DNA of 57,105 bases from Candidatus Yanofskyibacteriota bacterium (GCA_016185525.1 JACPNK010000004.1:17712-74816); one strand, 5' to 3'. Positions 31,207 to 38,078 are shown, counted from the first letter of the stretch. The notes: a model not told the origin generated them from the letters alone. Translations and numbers: made by a program.

Positions 31207-32337
31207 TTATCTAATTTCCGCTCCAAACTGCTTAGCAGTTTCCCGGTAAATTTTTTCCTGAATCGGGTCAATTTCACTTGTCTCTAAAGTCCTTTCGTTT
31301 GAACGATATGTTATCCTGTAAGTATAACTCTTTTTGTCAGCGCCGAATTTTTCGGCGTTTTCGTAGCTGTCCAGCAACTTAACTTCTTCCACCAAATTAC
31401 CTCCCAAGTCCCTGATTAAATCAAAATAATTATTAGGCACGAAATCTTTTTTAACTACAAAAGAGATATCGCGGGTTATGGCCGGATATTTTGAAACCTC
31501 TCTATATTTTTTTCCGAGTTTTAATTGTTTTTTAACCCTTTCGTCTTCCGACCACAAAAGCCTAATATCGGGCAAATCCATGCTGGCCATAGCCAACCTC
31601 TCTAAACCAAAACCAAAGGCCCAGCCGTGATAGCCGGTTAAACCAAAATTTGCCAAGACGCTTTTTCTGGCCATGCCGGACCCTAACATTTCCATCCATT
31701 GCCCGTTTATCTCCGCCTCCATCTCAAAGCTTGGGTCGGTGTATGGGAAATTGTGCTCGTAGAAACGAAAATTAACGTCGCCGAAAATACTTTTGGCTAT
31801 TTCCGAAAGCGCATTTTTTAAATCATCGGGAGTAATTTTTACTTTATCGTCGGGACCGATATAGAGTCCGCCGAATTGATGAAAGACATTCATGTGTTTT
31901 CTGTCTATCTCATCTTTGCGGTAAACTTTTCCATGACACAGCACTCCTAAAGTTTCTTTATTCTCAATTCTCTTCTTAATCGTCTCGTCATTTAAATAAT
32001 AGTACCAAAAAACTGTATCGTGAGTTCTAAGAACATGATTTTCATCAATATAGTAAGTGTCCGATTTACTGCGGGCGGGATGGCCTTCGGGCATATTGAA
32101 AAGGTCAAACAAAATATGAGTGGAAACGATTTCTGGTACTTTAATAATGTCAAATCCATCCAAACTTTTGACTTTAGATGCCCGGTCAACAATTTCTTTT
32201 AAGGGACTCCCTTGTGTCCGCGACAAATCCGGCATATTCAAAAAGCGCTTCAAGCGAAGCCCTTCTGCATCCTGCCGACTTTCCAATTCTTTTTTTATCT
32301 TCTCCTCTTCTTTTGAATCTATAACGATTGTCTTCAT
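31207..32337 (-). CDS. pheS: Phenylalanine--tRNA ligase, catalytic chain fused to a C-terminal anticodon-binding domain
   Basis: 376 residues. The class II core spans ~70-265: GHPARSKSDTYYI, RTHDTVFWYY, HVFHQ-like motif 2, EMLGSGM and FGFGLERLAM (motif 3). The usual long N-terminal coiled coil of bacterial PheS is nearly absent. Residues ~283-376 (YPAITRDISFVVKKDF ... ERTLETSEIDPIQEKIYRETAKQFGAEIR) are an FDX-ACB domain, which in most bacteria sits at the end of PheT, not PheS. This order (core + FDX-ACB) is that of the mitochondrial monomeric PheRS. No pheT lies nearby. I infer a single-chain enzyme; a separate PheT elsewhere cannot be excluded. Confidence 0.9.
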   Translation of the reverse strand: MKTIVIDSKEEEKIKKELESRQDAEGLRLKRFLNMPDLSRTQGSPLKEIVDRASKVKSLDGFDIIKVPEIVSTHILFDLFNMPEGHPARSKSDTYYIDENHVLRTHDTVFWYYYLNDETIKKRIENKETLGVLCHGKVYRKDEIDRKHMNVFHQFGGLYIGPDDKVKITPDDLKNALSEIAKSIFGDVNFRFYEHNFPYTDPSFEMEAEINGQWMEMLGSGMARKSVLANFGLTGYHGWAFGFGLERLAMASMDLPDIRLLWSEDERVKKQLKLGKKYREVSKYPAITRDISFVVKKDFVPNNYFDLIRDLGGNLVEEVKLLDSYENAEKFGADKKSYTYRITYRSNERTLETSEIDPIQEKIYRETAKQFGAEIR

Positions 32338-32377
32338 ATCGGAGTCTTGTAAATGAGTTTAGCAATATTTGCTAAAC

Positions 32378-32680
32378 TCATAAATACCTTCTAGTAAAAA
32401 ATAGGCTAAAAATTAAAATTGTAGTCAATAGCCCCCACCAAAAAGACGACTTAAAAGCTTCGTTAAAAGGTTGTCTTTTAGACCAAAGACAGCGGATAGA
32501 CAGAAATACAAAGCTAAAAATTCCCCACAAAGCTATAAAAAAAGAAACAAAGAAAATGGCTTTTTCCAACTCACCTGTCTCAAAAGGGTCTACCTTGAAA
32601 ATTATTATGCCAAGCGCCGCTACGGCAAAAATTGTAGCAACAACAACACCGCTAAACAAGGTTCTGTCTCCAAAGATCAT
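32378..32680 (-). CDS. Small three-span membrane protein
   Basis: 100 residues with three hydrophobic segments (~10-30, ~42-63, ~80-97) separated by short charged loops; an IRCLWSKRQPFNEAF loop precedes the last. Small membrane proteins of this layout next to tRNA synthetase genes are common in CPR genomes. Probably cotranscribed with pheS. Function unknown. Confidence 0.6.
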   Translation of the reverse strand: MIFGDRTLFSGVVVATIFAVAALGIIIFKVDPFETGELEKAIFFVSFFIALWGIFSFVFLSIRCLWSKRQPFNEAFKSSFWWGLLTTILIFSLFFTRRYL

Positions 32681-32710
32681 GCAAAGATTCTAGCAAAAAA
32701 ATTTATAAAA

Positions 32711-32733
32711 AAACAGTCGCTTATCCGACTGTT
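32711..32733 (-). terminator. Terminator of the micro-gene
   Basis: AACAGTCG-gataag-CGACTGTT followed by TTTTTT on the minus strand; begins at the stop codon of the 23-codon frame. Confidence 0.7.
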
Positions 32734-32805
32734 TCAGTAGACGACACCGAGATAAAGCGGAGGAACAATGCTGTGAAAAATATCGCGAGATTCATTTTCT
32801 GACAA
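32734..32805 (-). CDS. Candidate 23-residue micro-gene
   Basis: TTG 32805 lies six bases after AAGGAG and opens a 23-codon frame (SENESRDIFHSIVPPLYLGVVY) that stops exactly at a terminator. A promoter (32841-32870) lies 40 bases upstream. An overlapping ATG frame of 24 codons (hydrophobic) exists but is too far from the ribosome binding site. No homology recognised; expression could also produce a small RNA. Confidence 0.45.
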   Translation of the reverse strand: MSENESRDIFHSIVPPLYLGVVY

Positions 32806-32840
32806 AATCTTCTCCTTTTTAAAACAACCCAACCCCCGCG

Positions 32841-32870
32841 AATATACTTCAAAAAAAACAAAAGTGGCAA
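32841..32870 (-). promoter_or_regulatory. Promoter of the micro-gene
   Basis: TTGCCA (32870-32865), 18-base spacer, TATATT (32846-32841). Confidence 0.6.
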
Positions 32871-32907
32871 GAGTAGCGCAAAGATATGAGGGATTACTAA
32901 CGCAACA

Positions 32908-32936
32908 AAAAAGCCGACTTGTTAGTCGGCATGGTT
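32908..32936 (-). terminator. Terminator of the 105-residue gene
   Basis: GCCGAC-taaca-GTCGGC followed by TTTTTTG on the minus strand. Confidence 0.75.
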
Positions 32937-32937
32937 A

Positions 32938-33255
32938 CTATAACTCTACAACCGTAACCCCACATCCAGGAGGAGCATTTTTATTAAACTCATCCTCCGT
33001 CACAGAATTTATTAGTTCACGAGCTGTTAAAGGATTGAAAAGTTCTTTCAAGGGAAATAGTTTTCTAACCTCTTTCCCTGTGGGGCTATCCTCGGCTTTC
33101 AGGCCAACGGTAGCCACGCCACCATCTACTGAAACCAATTTGTAAGTAATCGGGTCGTCTGGATGAGCAACCGTCTTACCAGGAAGCAACCCCTTCTCTT
33201 GAGCGACTTTTTGGGCTCTTCGAACAGCCTCTGCGACAATGGTTTTGTCGTTCAT
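32938..33255 (-). CDS. Uncharacterised 105-residue protein
   Basis: Soluble, mixed helix/strand (MNDKTIVAEAVRRAQKVAQEKG, ITYKLVSVDGGVATVGLKAED). ATG 33255 is preceded by AAGAGAAAAAATA. No motif recognised. First of a run of small accessory genes reaching to 36544, most of them separate transcription units with their own hairpin terminators. Confidence 0.55.
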   Translation of the reverse strand: MNDKTIVAEAVRRAQKVAQEKGLLPGKTVAHPDDPITYKLVSVDGGVATVGLKAEDSPTGKEVRKLFPLKELFNPLTARELINSVTEDEFNKNAPPGCGVTVVEL

Positions 33256-33330
33256 ATTTTTTCTCTTTTTTTAAGAAATAACAAAACAATATCACATCGT
33301 GGTAGCATTGTCAATTTAGTTTTGGAAATT

Positions 33331-33355
33331 AAAAAGCGGCTATTCACCGCTAAAA
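33331..33355 (-). terminator. Terminator of the zinc-finger gene
   Basis: AGCGG-tgaatag-CCGCT followed by TTTTTAATTT on the minus strand, overlapping the stop codon. Confidence 0.65.
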
Positions 33356-33553
33356 AGATGGCTTGCCCTGATCCTTATCACATAAATCAATTTGAGCATC
33401 TGATATTGAGTCTAGATTTGGAACAGAAGAAATATGTTTTTCGCAAAACCAATTCTTACATTTACCGCACTGTTTCAGCTTATCTGATGTTATATCTTCA
33501 CGACATTGGTAACAGTAGCCATCCTGTTGAGTGTTTGCCCTGAAAGTTGCCAT
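33350..33553 (-). CDS. Small zinc-finger protein
   Basis: 67 residues with CYQC, CGKC and C-x2-H (FCEKH) plus a final C, a spacing like AN1/B-box zinc fingers (two interleaved sites). GC-poor upstream region; starts at ATG 33553. The role could be protein or nucleic acid binding. Lies in the accessory run. Confidence 0.55.
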   Translation of the reverse strand: MATFRANTQQDGYCYQCREDITSDKLKQCGKCKNWFCEKHISSVPNLDSISDAQIDLCDKDQGKPSF

Positions 33554-33690
33554 TCTTCCGACCCCCCCTAAATATTAAACAACTAAAAAGTAAAATATAC
33601 CCAATCGGTGTATTTTACAAGATGCCAACTTTGTCTCATTTGTACATTCGGCCTACTGACCTCAGTACTTCCTCACCTTCGTTCGTCAGT

Positions 33691-33765
33691 TGCGGGGGGC
33701 TTAGTTGGCATTTGTTAATACCGAGTATCAAAAGAAATTTATCAGTTTGCGGGTTTATAAAATAA
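33691..33765. repeat. Intergenic repeat D, copy 1
   Basis: GTTGCGG, GTTGGCAT, TAATAC, TATCAA, GAAAT and TATCAGTTT occur in the same order as at 34901-34963, with small indels. An inverted GCCAAC/GTTGGC pair spans 33623-33711. Confidence 0.55.
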
Positions 33766-33774
33766 AACAGAGCT

Positions 33775-34257
33775 TTATGCTCTGATGTTTTTGATGAAAT
33801 CTCTAACATTGTTCGGAAGATAGCCGTCAACCGCTTCATTATTAAGAATTAATTCCCTGACGGCAGTAGAACTCATATGAAAGTGTTCTTGTCTGGCAGG
33901 TAAATAGATCGTAGTAAGACTTGGCGCAATCTGTTTATTAATCAAAGACATTTGAAACTCATACTCAAAATCCATTGTCATTCGTAAGCTTCTAACAATA
34001 AATTTTGCGCCTATGGACTCTGCAAAACGCACAAGTAAACCGCTAAATTGAGACAATTCAACGTTCGGAAACTTATTGGCTAGTTTCATCATTTCTGACC
34101 TTTGCTCCAAAGTGAACATTGGCTTCTTGGTTGGATTAATACCAACTGCCCAAATAACCTTGGAGAATATCTGTGAGGCATCCCCTACCACATCAAGATG
34201 TCCATTGTGAACTGGATCGAACATTCCCGGGTAAATTGCAACTGTGTGTTGTTCCAT
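33775..34257 (-). CDS. coaD: Phosphopantetheine adenylyltransferase-like protein
   Basis: 160 residues from ATG 34257 (AGGGAGGCTGAA upstream). The nucleotidyltransferase HxGH motif is HNGHLDVV within YPGMFDPVHNGH, and IVRSLRMTMDFEYEFQMSLINKQIAP and the terminal ISSTA-like MSSTAVREL block match CoaD. It transfers AMP to 4'-phosphopantetheine in CoA synthesis. Overlaps the start of the reading frame at 34269 only in its unused extension. Confidence 0.88.
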   Translation of the reverse strand: MEQHTVAIYPGMFDPVHNGHLDVVGDASQIFSKVIWAVGINPTKKPMFTLEQRSEMMKLANKFPNVELSQFSGLLVRFAESIGAKFIVRSLRMTMDFEYEFQMSLINKQIAPSLTTIYLPARQEHFHMSSTAVRELILNNEAVDGYLPNNVRDFIKNIRA

Positions 34258-34268
34258 TTCAGCCTCCC

Positions 34269-34667
34269 TTACAATAAGAATTTGATAACAAGCCATAAGC
34301 TCAAAAGATGAAATGTGTTATCAGTTACAGCGTAAACAAGTGACGTAAAAGCAACATCAAATTCTCTGTATTGATCTTTGGAAAGATATGCGGCTTCAAA
34401 TGTTCTGCCCTTAATAAATTTTAACCAGACAGATGCAAGCGACCAGCGATCTATTATCCAGTGAGGAATAAAAATTACCAGCCAGACCCAAACATTGGAT
34501 GTCCAGAGCATCAAACCAACTGATACTGTGTAAGTAATGACATGCCGAGAACAGGCCTCAATGCCGAGCCAACCTTTGGCCGATTTGTTTAAGGCCATAT
34601 ATTTTGTTTGAAAAAGATAATCACCGATTAAGTGTCCCAGAAGAGCAAGAATGAATAATTCTGCCAT
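34269..34667 (-). CDS. DUF3307 membrane protein
   Basis: 132 residues; LLGHLIGDYLFQTKYMALNKS at the N-terminus and a central FIPHWIIDRWS are typical of DUF3307. Four membrane segments. His/Asp residues in HLIGDY and HWIIDRW suggest a membrane metal or hydrolase-like site; function unknown. It lies immediately upstream of coaD and is likely cotranscribed. Confidence 0.8.
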   Translation of the reverse strand: MAELFILALLGHLIGDYLFQTKYMALNKSAKGWLGIEACSRHVITYTVSVGLMLWTSNVWVWLVIFIPHWIIDRWSLASVWLKFIKGRTFEAAYLSKDQYREFDVAFTSLVYAVTDNTFHLLSLWLVIKFLL

Positions 34668-34739
34668 TTATTCTTCTCCTAATTTTCAAGTTGCTAAGTA
34701 AAAACAAAATACCACGAAATTGGTATTTTGTAAATATCT

Positions 34740-34825
34740 TGTTGCGGGGAGGGTTTGGTTTCGCCTCTCCTTCGGACCCCGGCAAAAACCCGGGGAGCCC
34801 AATAACGGCTCCCTTCAAATCCCAC
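34740..34825. repeat. Structured element C, copy 1, with tRNA-fMet 3'-end-like border
   Basis: Begins TGTTGCGGGGAGGGTTTG, a two-base-shorter version of the tRNA-fMet 3' end (37039-37058), then GTTTCGCCTCTC, shared exactly with copy 2. Two GC-rich hairpins follow (CCCCGG/CCGGGG and GGGAGCC/GGCTCCC). It closes with TTCAAATCCC, which pairs with GGGTTTG. Confidence 0.65.
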
Positions 34826-34838
34826 TTTCTACAAAATT

Positions 34839-34894
34839 AAGAAAACTAAAAGCACCCTTCGATAAACTCAGGGCACTTTTAGTTTTCTTATGTT
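34839..34894. other. Long hairpin after element C copy 1
   Basis: AAGAAAACTAAAAG-CA-CCC and GGG-CA-CTTTTAGTTTTCTT flank TTCGATAAACTCA. T runs exist on both strands. The CCTTCGATAAACTCAGGG core is a motif I recall from other CPR genomes. Confidence 0.6.
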
Positions 34895-34900
34895 GCGGAA

Positions 34901-34963
34901 CTGTTACGTTGGCATCAAGTAATACTAAATATCAAGATCAAGGAAATCTATCAGTTTAGTTTT
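34901..34963. repeat. Intergenic repeat D, copy 2
   Basis: GTTGCGG ... GTTGGCATC ... TAATAC ... TATCAA ... GAAATCTATCAGTTT; see copy 1 at 33691. It is followed by TTTTGCAAATTAAAAAGCGG, which also occurs (TTTTGGAAATTAAAAAGCGG) at 33321-33340. Confidence 0.55.
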
Positions 34964-34985
34964 GCAAATTAAAAAGCGGGCGAGA

Positions 34986-35177
34986 TTATCGCACCGCTGG
35001 TCGTTCCCTAGCTAATTTATTGTAAACTCTAGGGCGATGTATTTTTAGATGTTCCAATAACTCAGACCAACTCAATTCATTCTTGTGCATAGTAAAAAAT
35101 TTCTCAATATCAAGACGAGAATGATGTCTATTCCTGACAAAACTATTGACCATTGACCACTGCTCAAGCTCATTCAT
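34986..35177 (-). CDS. Small uncharacterised protein
   Basis: 63 residues, helical and basic (SFVRNRHHSRLDIEKFF, HLKIHRPRVYNKLARERPAVR). A consensus promoter (35218-35246) lies upstream and a hairpin terminator downstream. Possibly nucleic acid binding; no family recognised. It lies between element C copies 1 and 2. Confidence 0.5.
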   Translation of the reverse strand: MNELEQWSMVNSFVRNRHHSRLDIEKFFTMHKNELSWSELLEHLKIHRPRVYNKLARERPAVR

Positions 35178-35217
35178 TATCCATACCTCTTTTTCAAGAA
35201 ACTAAAAACCGTGCCTT

Positions 35218-35246
35218 ATGATAGCATGGCTTTAGTTGGATGTCAA
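35218..35246 (-). promoter_or_regulatory. Promoter of the 63-residue gene
   Basis: TTGACA (35246-35241), 17-base spacer, TGC-TATCAT (35223-35218). Confidence 0.7.
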
Positions 35247-35345
35247 CATTCCTTGGTTGCGGGGACAATCAATCGTTGGAACCACTTTAGCATGCAAAAG
35301 ATTGGTAGAAAAGGTGTTTAAGTATTACTTGAGAGAAAAATAAAA

Positions 35346-35372
35346 GAGGCTTTATGCCTCGATTTTTACTAT
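35346..35372 (-). terminator. Terminator of the zinc-ribbon gene
   Basis: GAGGC-ataaa-GCCTC followed by TTTTATTTTT on the minus strand. Confidence 0.7.
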
Positions 35373-35740
35373 TATCTTTTGAAGTTTTCAGTAACTTCTT
35401 TGAATATGTTTGCGGTAGAGAAATGGTGACCGTCCACAAGTTCAACAATCTTGTCTTTTTGCGGATGGTTGTAGATGTAATTTTCACTATTACACTTAGG
35501 ACACACAATATCGCAGGTTTCAGTCTTGCTATAATTCCAATAATCTCCGCCAGTACACGAATATGGCTCTACGTACCATCTGTCTTGAATAAAAGACCAA
35601 GTACCCAATCTACTTTTTTTGTGGCACTTAACATACTTTACTAAAATCCTTTGAATTACTTGCAGTTTTTGTTTCAGAACGCCAACTCTATCATTATCTA
35701 ACTTATCCAGTTGACGCTGAAGTGTTGTGATAACAGCCAT
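35372..35740 (-). CDS. Coiled-coil / zinc-ribbon protein
   Basis: 122 residues. Residues 1-35 form a helix (TTLQRQLDKLDNDRVGVLKQKLQVIQRIL). A Cys-rich middle has C39, C62 and the zinc-knuckle CDIVCPKC (75-82 region); tandem aromatic residues sit between them. Function unknown. Lies between element C copies 1 and 2, next to the DUF3800 gene. Confidence 0.5.
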   Translation of the reverse strand: MAVITTLQRQLDKLDNDRVGVLKQKLQVIQRILVKYVKCHKKSRLGTWSFIQDRWYVEPYSCTGGDYWNYSKTETCDIVCPKCNSENYIYNHPQKDKIVELVDGHHFSTANIFKEVTENFKR

Positions 35741-35911
35741 TAAAACTCTCCCAAGTTCTTAAATTTCTAATCAGAATATTAGTATTTTAAATCACTGCAG
35801 TCAACGTCCTCATTGTCACTCACGACACTTGTCCGTCCGAAGCCTTGACGAAGAAGGATTCACCAGGTTCACTATCTTTAAAGTTTTGAAGGAAGATGAT
35901 AGTATCTGAAA

Positions 35912-36544
35912 ATGCCATACATTTTGTTAGATGAATCTGGTGATTTGGGATTTTCTTTTAGGAAGGGCTCTTCTAAGTTTTTTATTGTTACTATAATTTT
36001 CACTGAATCAAAGAGAAATTTGGAGAAAATTGCCAGAAGAGTTCATAAGACATTAAGGAAGAAGTTTAAGAAAGTCGGCGTTTTGCATGCCTACAAAGAA
36101 GCATCGATAACTCGACAGAGGTTACTAAAAGATTTAGCGAAAACAGACTGCGGTATTTTGTTGGTAATTTTAAATAAAAAAAAGGTTTTTACAAAGTTAC
36201 AAGACGAAAAGTCAGTTTTATATAACTATGTTACGAATATTTTATTGGAGCGCTTAATGAATAAGAAGCCTATCCCTATTGATAAACCCATTATTCTTAT
36301 TGCCGCTCAAAGAGAAACTAACAAATTCCTGAACGAAAATTTTAAGAGTTATTTGTCTAAACAAATTAACAATAATCACAAAATTTCACTAAAGGTAGAG
36401 ATTGCTACTCCAGCGGAAGAGAAGTCGTTACAAGTAGTTGATTTTGCTTCTTGGGCGATATTTCGTAAATATGAGTTCGGAGATGATAGTTACTATAATT
36501 TGGTCAAAGTGAGAATTATCGAGGAAGCATCACTTTTCCCCTAA
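35912..36544 (+). CDS. DUF3800 protein
   Basis: 210 residues. Starts YILLDESGDLGFSF, the RNase H-like acidic signature of DUF3800 (DESGD), with a second acidic site LQVVDFASWA near ~170. DUF3800 proteins occur in mobile elements and defence islands and are thought to have a nuclease-like fold; activity unproven. It is the only plus-strand gene in this accessory run and lies between element C copies 1 and 2. ATG 35912 lacks a close Shine-Dalgarno sequence. Confidence 0.8.
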   Translation: MPYILLDESGDLGFSFRKGSSKFFIVTIIFTESKRNLEKIARRVHKTLRKKFKKVGVLHAYKEASITRQRLLKDLAKTDCGILLVILNKKKVFTKLQDEKSVLYNYVTNILLERLMNKKPIPIDKPIILIAAQRETNKFLNENFKSYLSKQINNNHKISLKVEIATPAEEKSLQVVDFASWAIFRKYEFGDDSYYNLVKVRIIEEASLFP

Positions 36545-37038
36545 AAACAAGGCCCCGCCGCTTGAATGAGACGCCTTACGGTATCCCAACGGTGAGGTCT
36601 TACTTGTTAATCCTATTGTATCACAATATAGGTCCGTAATGCAAATTCTGTTGATAAAGTTAGAACCGCTCTTAAAGGATTCAAAAAAACAAGCATTTCC
36701 TTGAAGGAAACGTATACTTACATTTCTGAAGAGCAAATAAATATAGTATCTGAAAGTTCTAGGTTAGAACTTTCAAGTAATGGCGTGGATAAAAGAAAAG
36801 AAGGCATTTCGGTGCCTTCTTTTCCGTCTCTGTTGCGGGGGGAGGATTTGGTTTCGCCTCTCGTCGGCTTCCGCCTCCTCGAGCTAACCACCGCCTCGCG
36901 TCCCGACTCCCCGAAAGGGTCGTCGGGACAAGCTCCGGCGTTCAAATCCTCATGAAAGTGGCGCAAGCCACTTTCTTCCCCTCGCGAGCATAAAGCAAAA
37001 TTAAAACCGCCTAAAAAAGGCGGCTTTAATTTTTCTTA
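36545..37038. other. Intergenic stretch with gene remnant and structured repeats
   Basis: 36620-36795 keeps an open plus-strand frame (KVRTALKGFKKTSISLKETY, EEQINIVSESSRLELSSNG) after an in-frame stop at ~36630 and without a good start, so it looks like a decayed gene 3' end; it closes at the hairpin GAAGGCA-tttcgg-TGCCTTC-TTTT (36800-36823). Element C copy 2 occupies 36831-36960. GAAAGTGGC-gcaa-GCCACTTTC (36951-36974) and CCGCC-taaaaaa-GGCGG (37009-37025) are further hairpins. Confidence 0.5.
36831..36960. repeat. Structured element C, copy 2, with exact 20-base copy of tRNA-fMet 3' end
   Basis: 36831-36850 (TGTTGCGGGGGGAGGATTTG) is identical to the tRNA-fMet 3' end at 37039-37058, in the same orientation. 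Then comes GTTTCGCCTCTC as in copy 1. A hairpin GTCCCGAC/GTCGGGAC and a closing TTCAAATCCTC follow, which pairs with GAGGATTTG. Confidence 0.7.
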
Positions 37039-37080
37039 TGTTGCGGGGGGAGGATTTGAACCTCCAATCTTTTGGTTATG

Positions 37081-37869
37081 CTTACTACTTCAGCTTTCGC
37101 TGCTCCTTTCGGATTTGTAGTCTGGACTATCCCTTTACCAGTCCTTATTTTATTAGAACAAGGATTGTGGTATCTGCCAACTAGTCTCTACACCTGCCTA
37201 CGCCAAAGGCTGCGGCAGGCAAGCCTTCTCTCTTGCGAAGTAAGCTTGCTTGCAATCCAAAGCTTTAGCGAAGGATTGGTTCGGGATTACCACTATTATC
37301 CAAACAAGACAGTAAAGGCTTCCCCGAATTTGACAGATTATCTTCTAAGCTATTCCTAACTTAGACGCCCTAAGTTGTTTAAAATACGAATTCTTGGTAT
37401 ACTACCAACACATGAGAAAGTCTTTAACTAGAAGTGCTTCTATCTACAAGTACAAAAATCCTTCGGGCGACCCTTTTGATTATAAACCAGAAATTAGTAG
37501 GGAATTGGAAATTGTAGGCTTGCTACTCTGGGTCACAGAAGGAGATCGAACACAGTTATCTCTTGCAAACGGAAACCCCACTATAATTCTACGTTATCTG
37601 GATTTTCTCCGTAAGATTTGTGGTCTAAAAGAAGAAAAAATCAAAGCTGTAGTACACTGCCACGATACATTGCCCTACAAAAAATGCCTGGGATATTGGT
37701 CTGAAATTACCAACATACCAAAAACCCGATTTACAAAACCTTACATTAAACCGGACAAAGGAGGACATAGAAAATATCCCTATGGCATCCTTAGAATAGC
37801 GGCAATGAATATCAAGCTAATCCGTATTTTTAACGAACGATTGAGAGAGTTGGGTCTCTCTAAAGATTG
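37081..37869 (-). mobile_element. Group I intron in the tRNA-fMet anticodon loop
   Basis: 789 bases between U33 and C34. The 5' exon ends with U and the intron ends with G, as group I splicing demands. The core contains GTGTAGAGACTAG (R) and GGGATAGTCCAGACTA (S), forming P7. Group I introns in tRNA-fMet are known from cyanobacteria. The intron carries an endonuclease gene on the opposite strand. Confidence 0.88.
37375..37403 (+). promoter_or_regulatory. Promoter of the antisense intron endonuclease
   Basis: TTGTTT (37375-37380), 17-base spacer, TATACT (37398-37403). ATG 37412 is at the expected start point, so the transcript would be leaderless. Confidence 0.6.
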
Positions 37870-37870
37870 A
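37412..37870 (+). CDS. LAGLIDADG-type homing endonuclease, antisense in the tRNA-fMet intron
   Basis: 152 residues from ATG 37412. The longer start at 37394 overlaps the -10 box. IVGLLLWVTEGDR (~31-43) is the LAGLIDADG helix variant (LLLWxTEGD), followed by NGNPTIILRYLDFLRKICGL and HCHDTLPYKKCLGYWSEITNIP, as in many single-motif enzymes of CPR and archaea. The gene runs opposite to its host tRNA. Its stop codon TGA ends on the last exon base (37870), so gene and intron share the border. No Shine-Dalgarno sequence. The hairpin AAAACCTATTT/AAATAGGTTTT just downstream can terminate it. Confidence 0.8.
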   Translation: MRKSLTRSASIYKYKNPSGDPFDYKPEISRELEIVGLLLWVTEGDRTQLSLANGNPTIILRYLDFLRKICGLKEEKIKAVVHCHDTLPYKKCLGYWSEITNIPKTRFTKPYIKPDKGGHRKYPYGILRIAAMNIKLIRIFNERLRELGLSKD

Positions 37871-37909
37871 GCCAAACGAGATACCGGATTTCTCTACCCC
37901 GCGATATTT

Positions 37910-37934
37910 AAAACCTATTTGAAAATAGGTTTTA
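37910..37934. other. Hairpin in the tRNA-fMet leader
   Basis: AAAACCTATTT-ga-AAATAGGTTTT lies between the tRNA-fMet promoter and its 5' end. On the plus strand it could terminate the endonuclease transcript. Confidence 0.5.
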
Positions 37935-37936
37935 AA

Positions 37937-37965
37937 ATTATAACAGTATTGAAAAATCAAGTAAA
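37937..37965 (-). promoter_or_regulatory. Promoter of tRNA-fMet
   Basis: TTTACT (37965-37960), 17-base spacer, TATAAT (37942-37937). Confidence 0.7.
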
Positions 37966-37975
37966 GTCATATAAA
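37949..37975 (+). promoter_or_regulatory. Promoter of tRNA-Met
   Basis: TTGAAA (37949-37954), 15-base spacer, TATAAA (37970-37975). It overlaps the divergent tRNA-fMet promoter, so the two methionine tRNAs may be co-regulated. Confidence 0.5.
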
Positions 37976-37995
37976 ATTTAACTTAACTAAAATAT

Positions 37996-38070
37996 GTCGG
38001 CGTAGCTCAATGGCAGAGCGAGCGTTTCATAAGCGCTAGGTCGCAGGTCCGATTCCTGCCGCCGACACCA
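37996..38070 (+). tRNA. tRNA-Met (CAT), elongator-type or tRNA-Ile2
   Basis: Acceptor GTCGGCG/CGCCGAC fully paired, anticodon stem AGCGT/GCGCT with loop TTCATAA, T arm GCAGG-TCCGATT-CCTGC, and an encoded ACCA end. Whether C34 becomes lysidine (Ile) cannot be told from the sequence. Confidence 0.93.
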
Positions 38071-38078
38071 AAACACAG

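Larger units (their letters stand above)
37041..37903 (-). tRNA. Initiator tRNA-fMet (CAT), split by a group I intron
   Basis: Exon 1 is 37903-37870 and exon 2 is 37080-37041; the mature tRNA is 74 bases. Acceptor CGCGGGG/CCCCGCA leaves C1-A72 unpaired, the mark of an initiator. D stem GAGA/TCTC, anticodon stem TTTGG/CCAAA, loop CTCATAA, T arm GGAGG-TTCAAAT-CCTCC, discriminator A73. CCA is not encoded. The anticodon stem lacks the usual three G-C pairs of initiators. Splicing between U33 and C34 is required for function. Confidence 0.9.

Noticed and set aside
36620-36800. A protein gene downstream of DUF3800
   Set aside because: The frame is open and looks protein-like, but it follows an in-frame stop without a usable start. 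I treat it as a remnant.
36831-36960. A functional tRNA on the minus strand at 36831
   Set aside because: Only the last ~20 bases match a tRNA; the T loop is enlarged and no acceptor 5' strand, D arm or anticodon arm can be placed.
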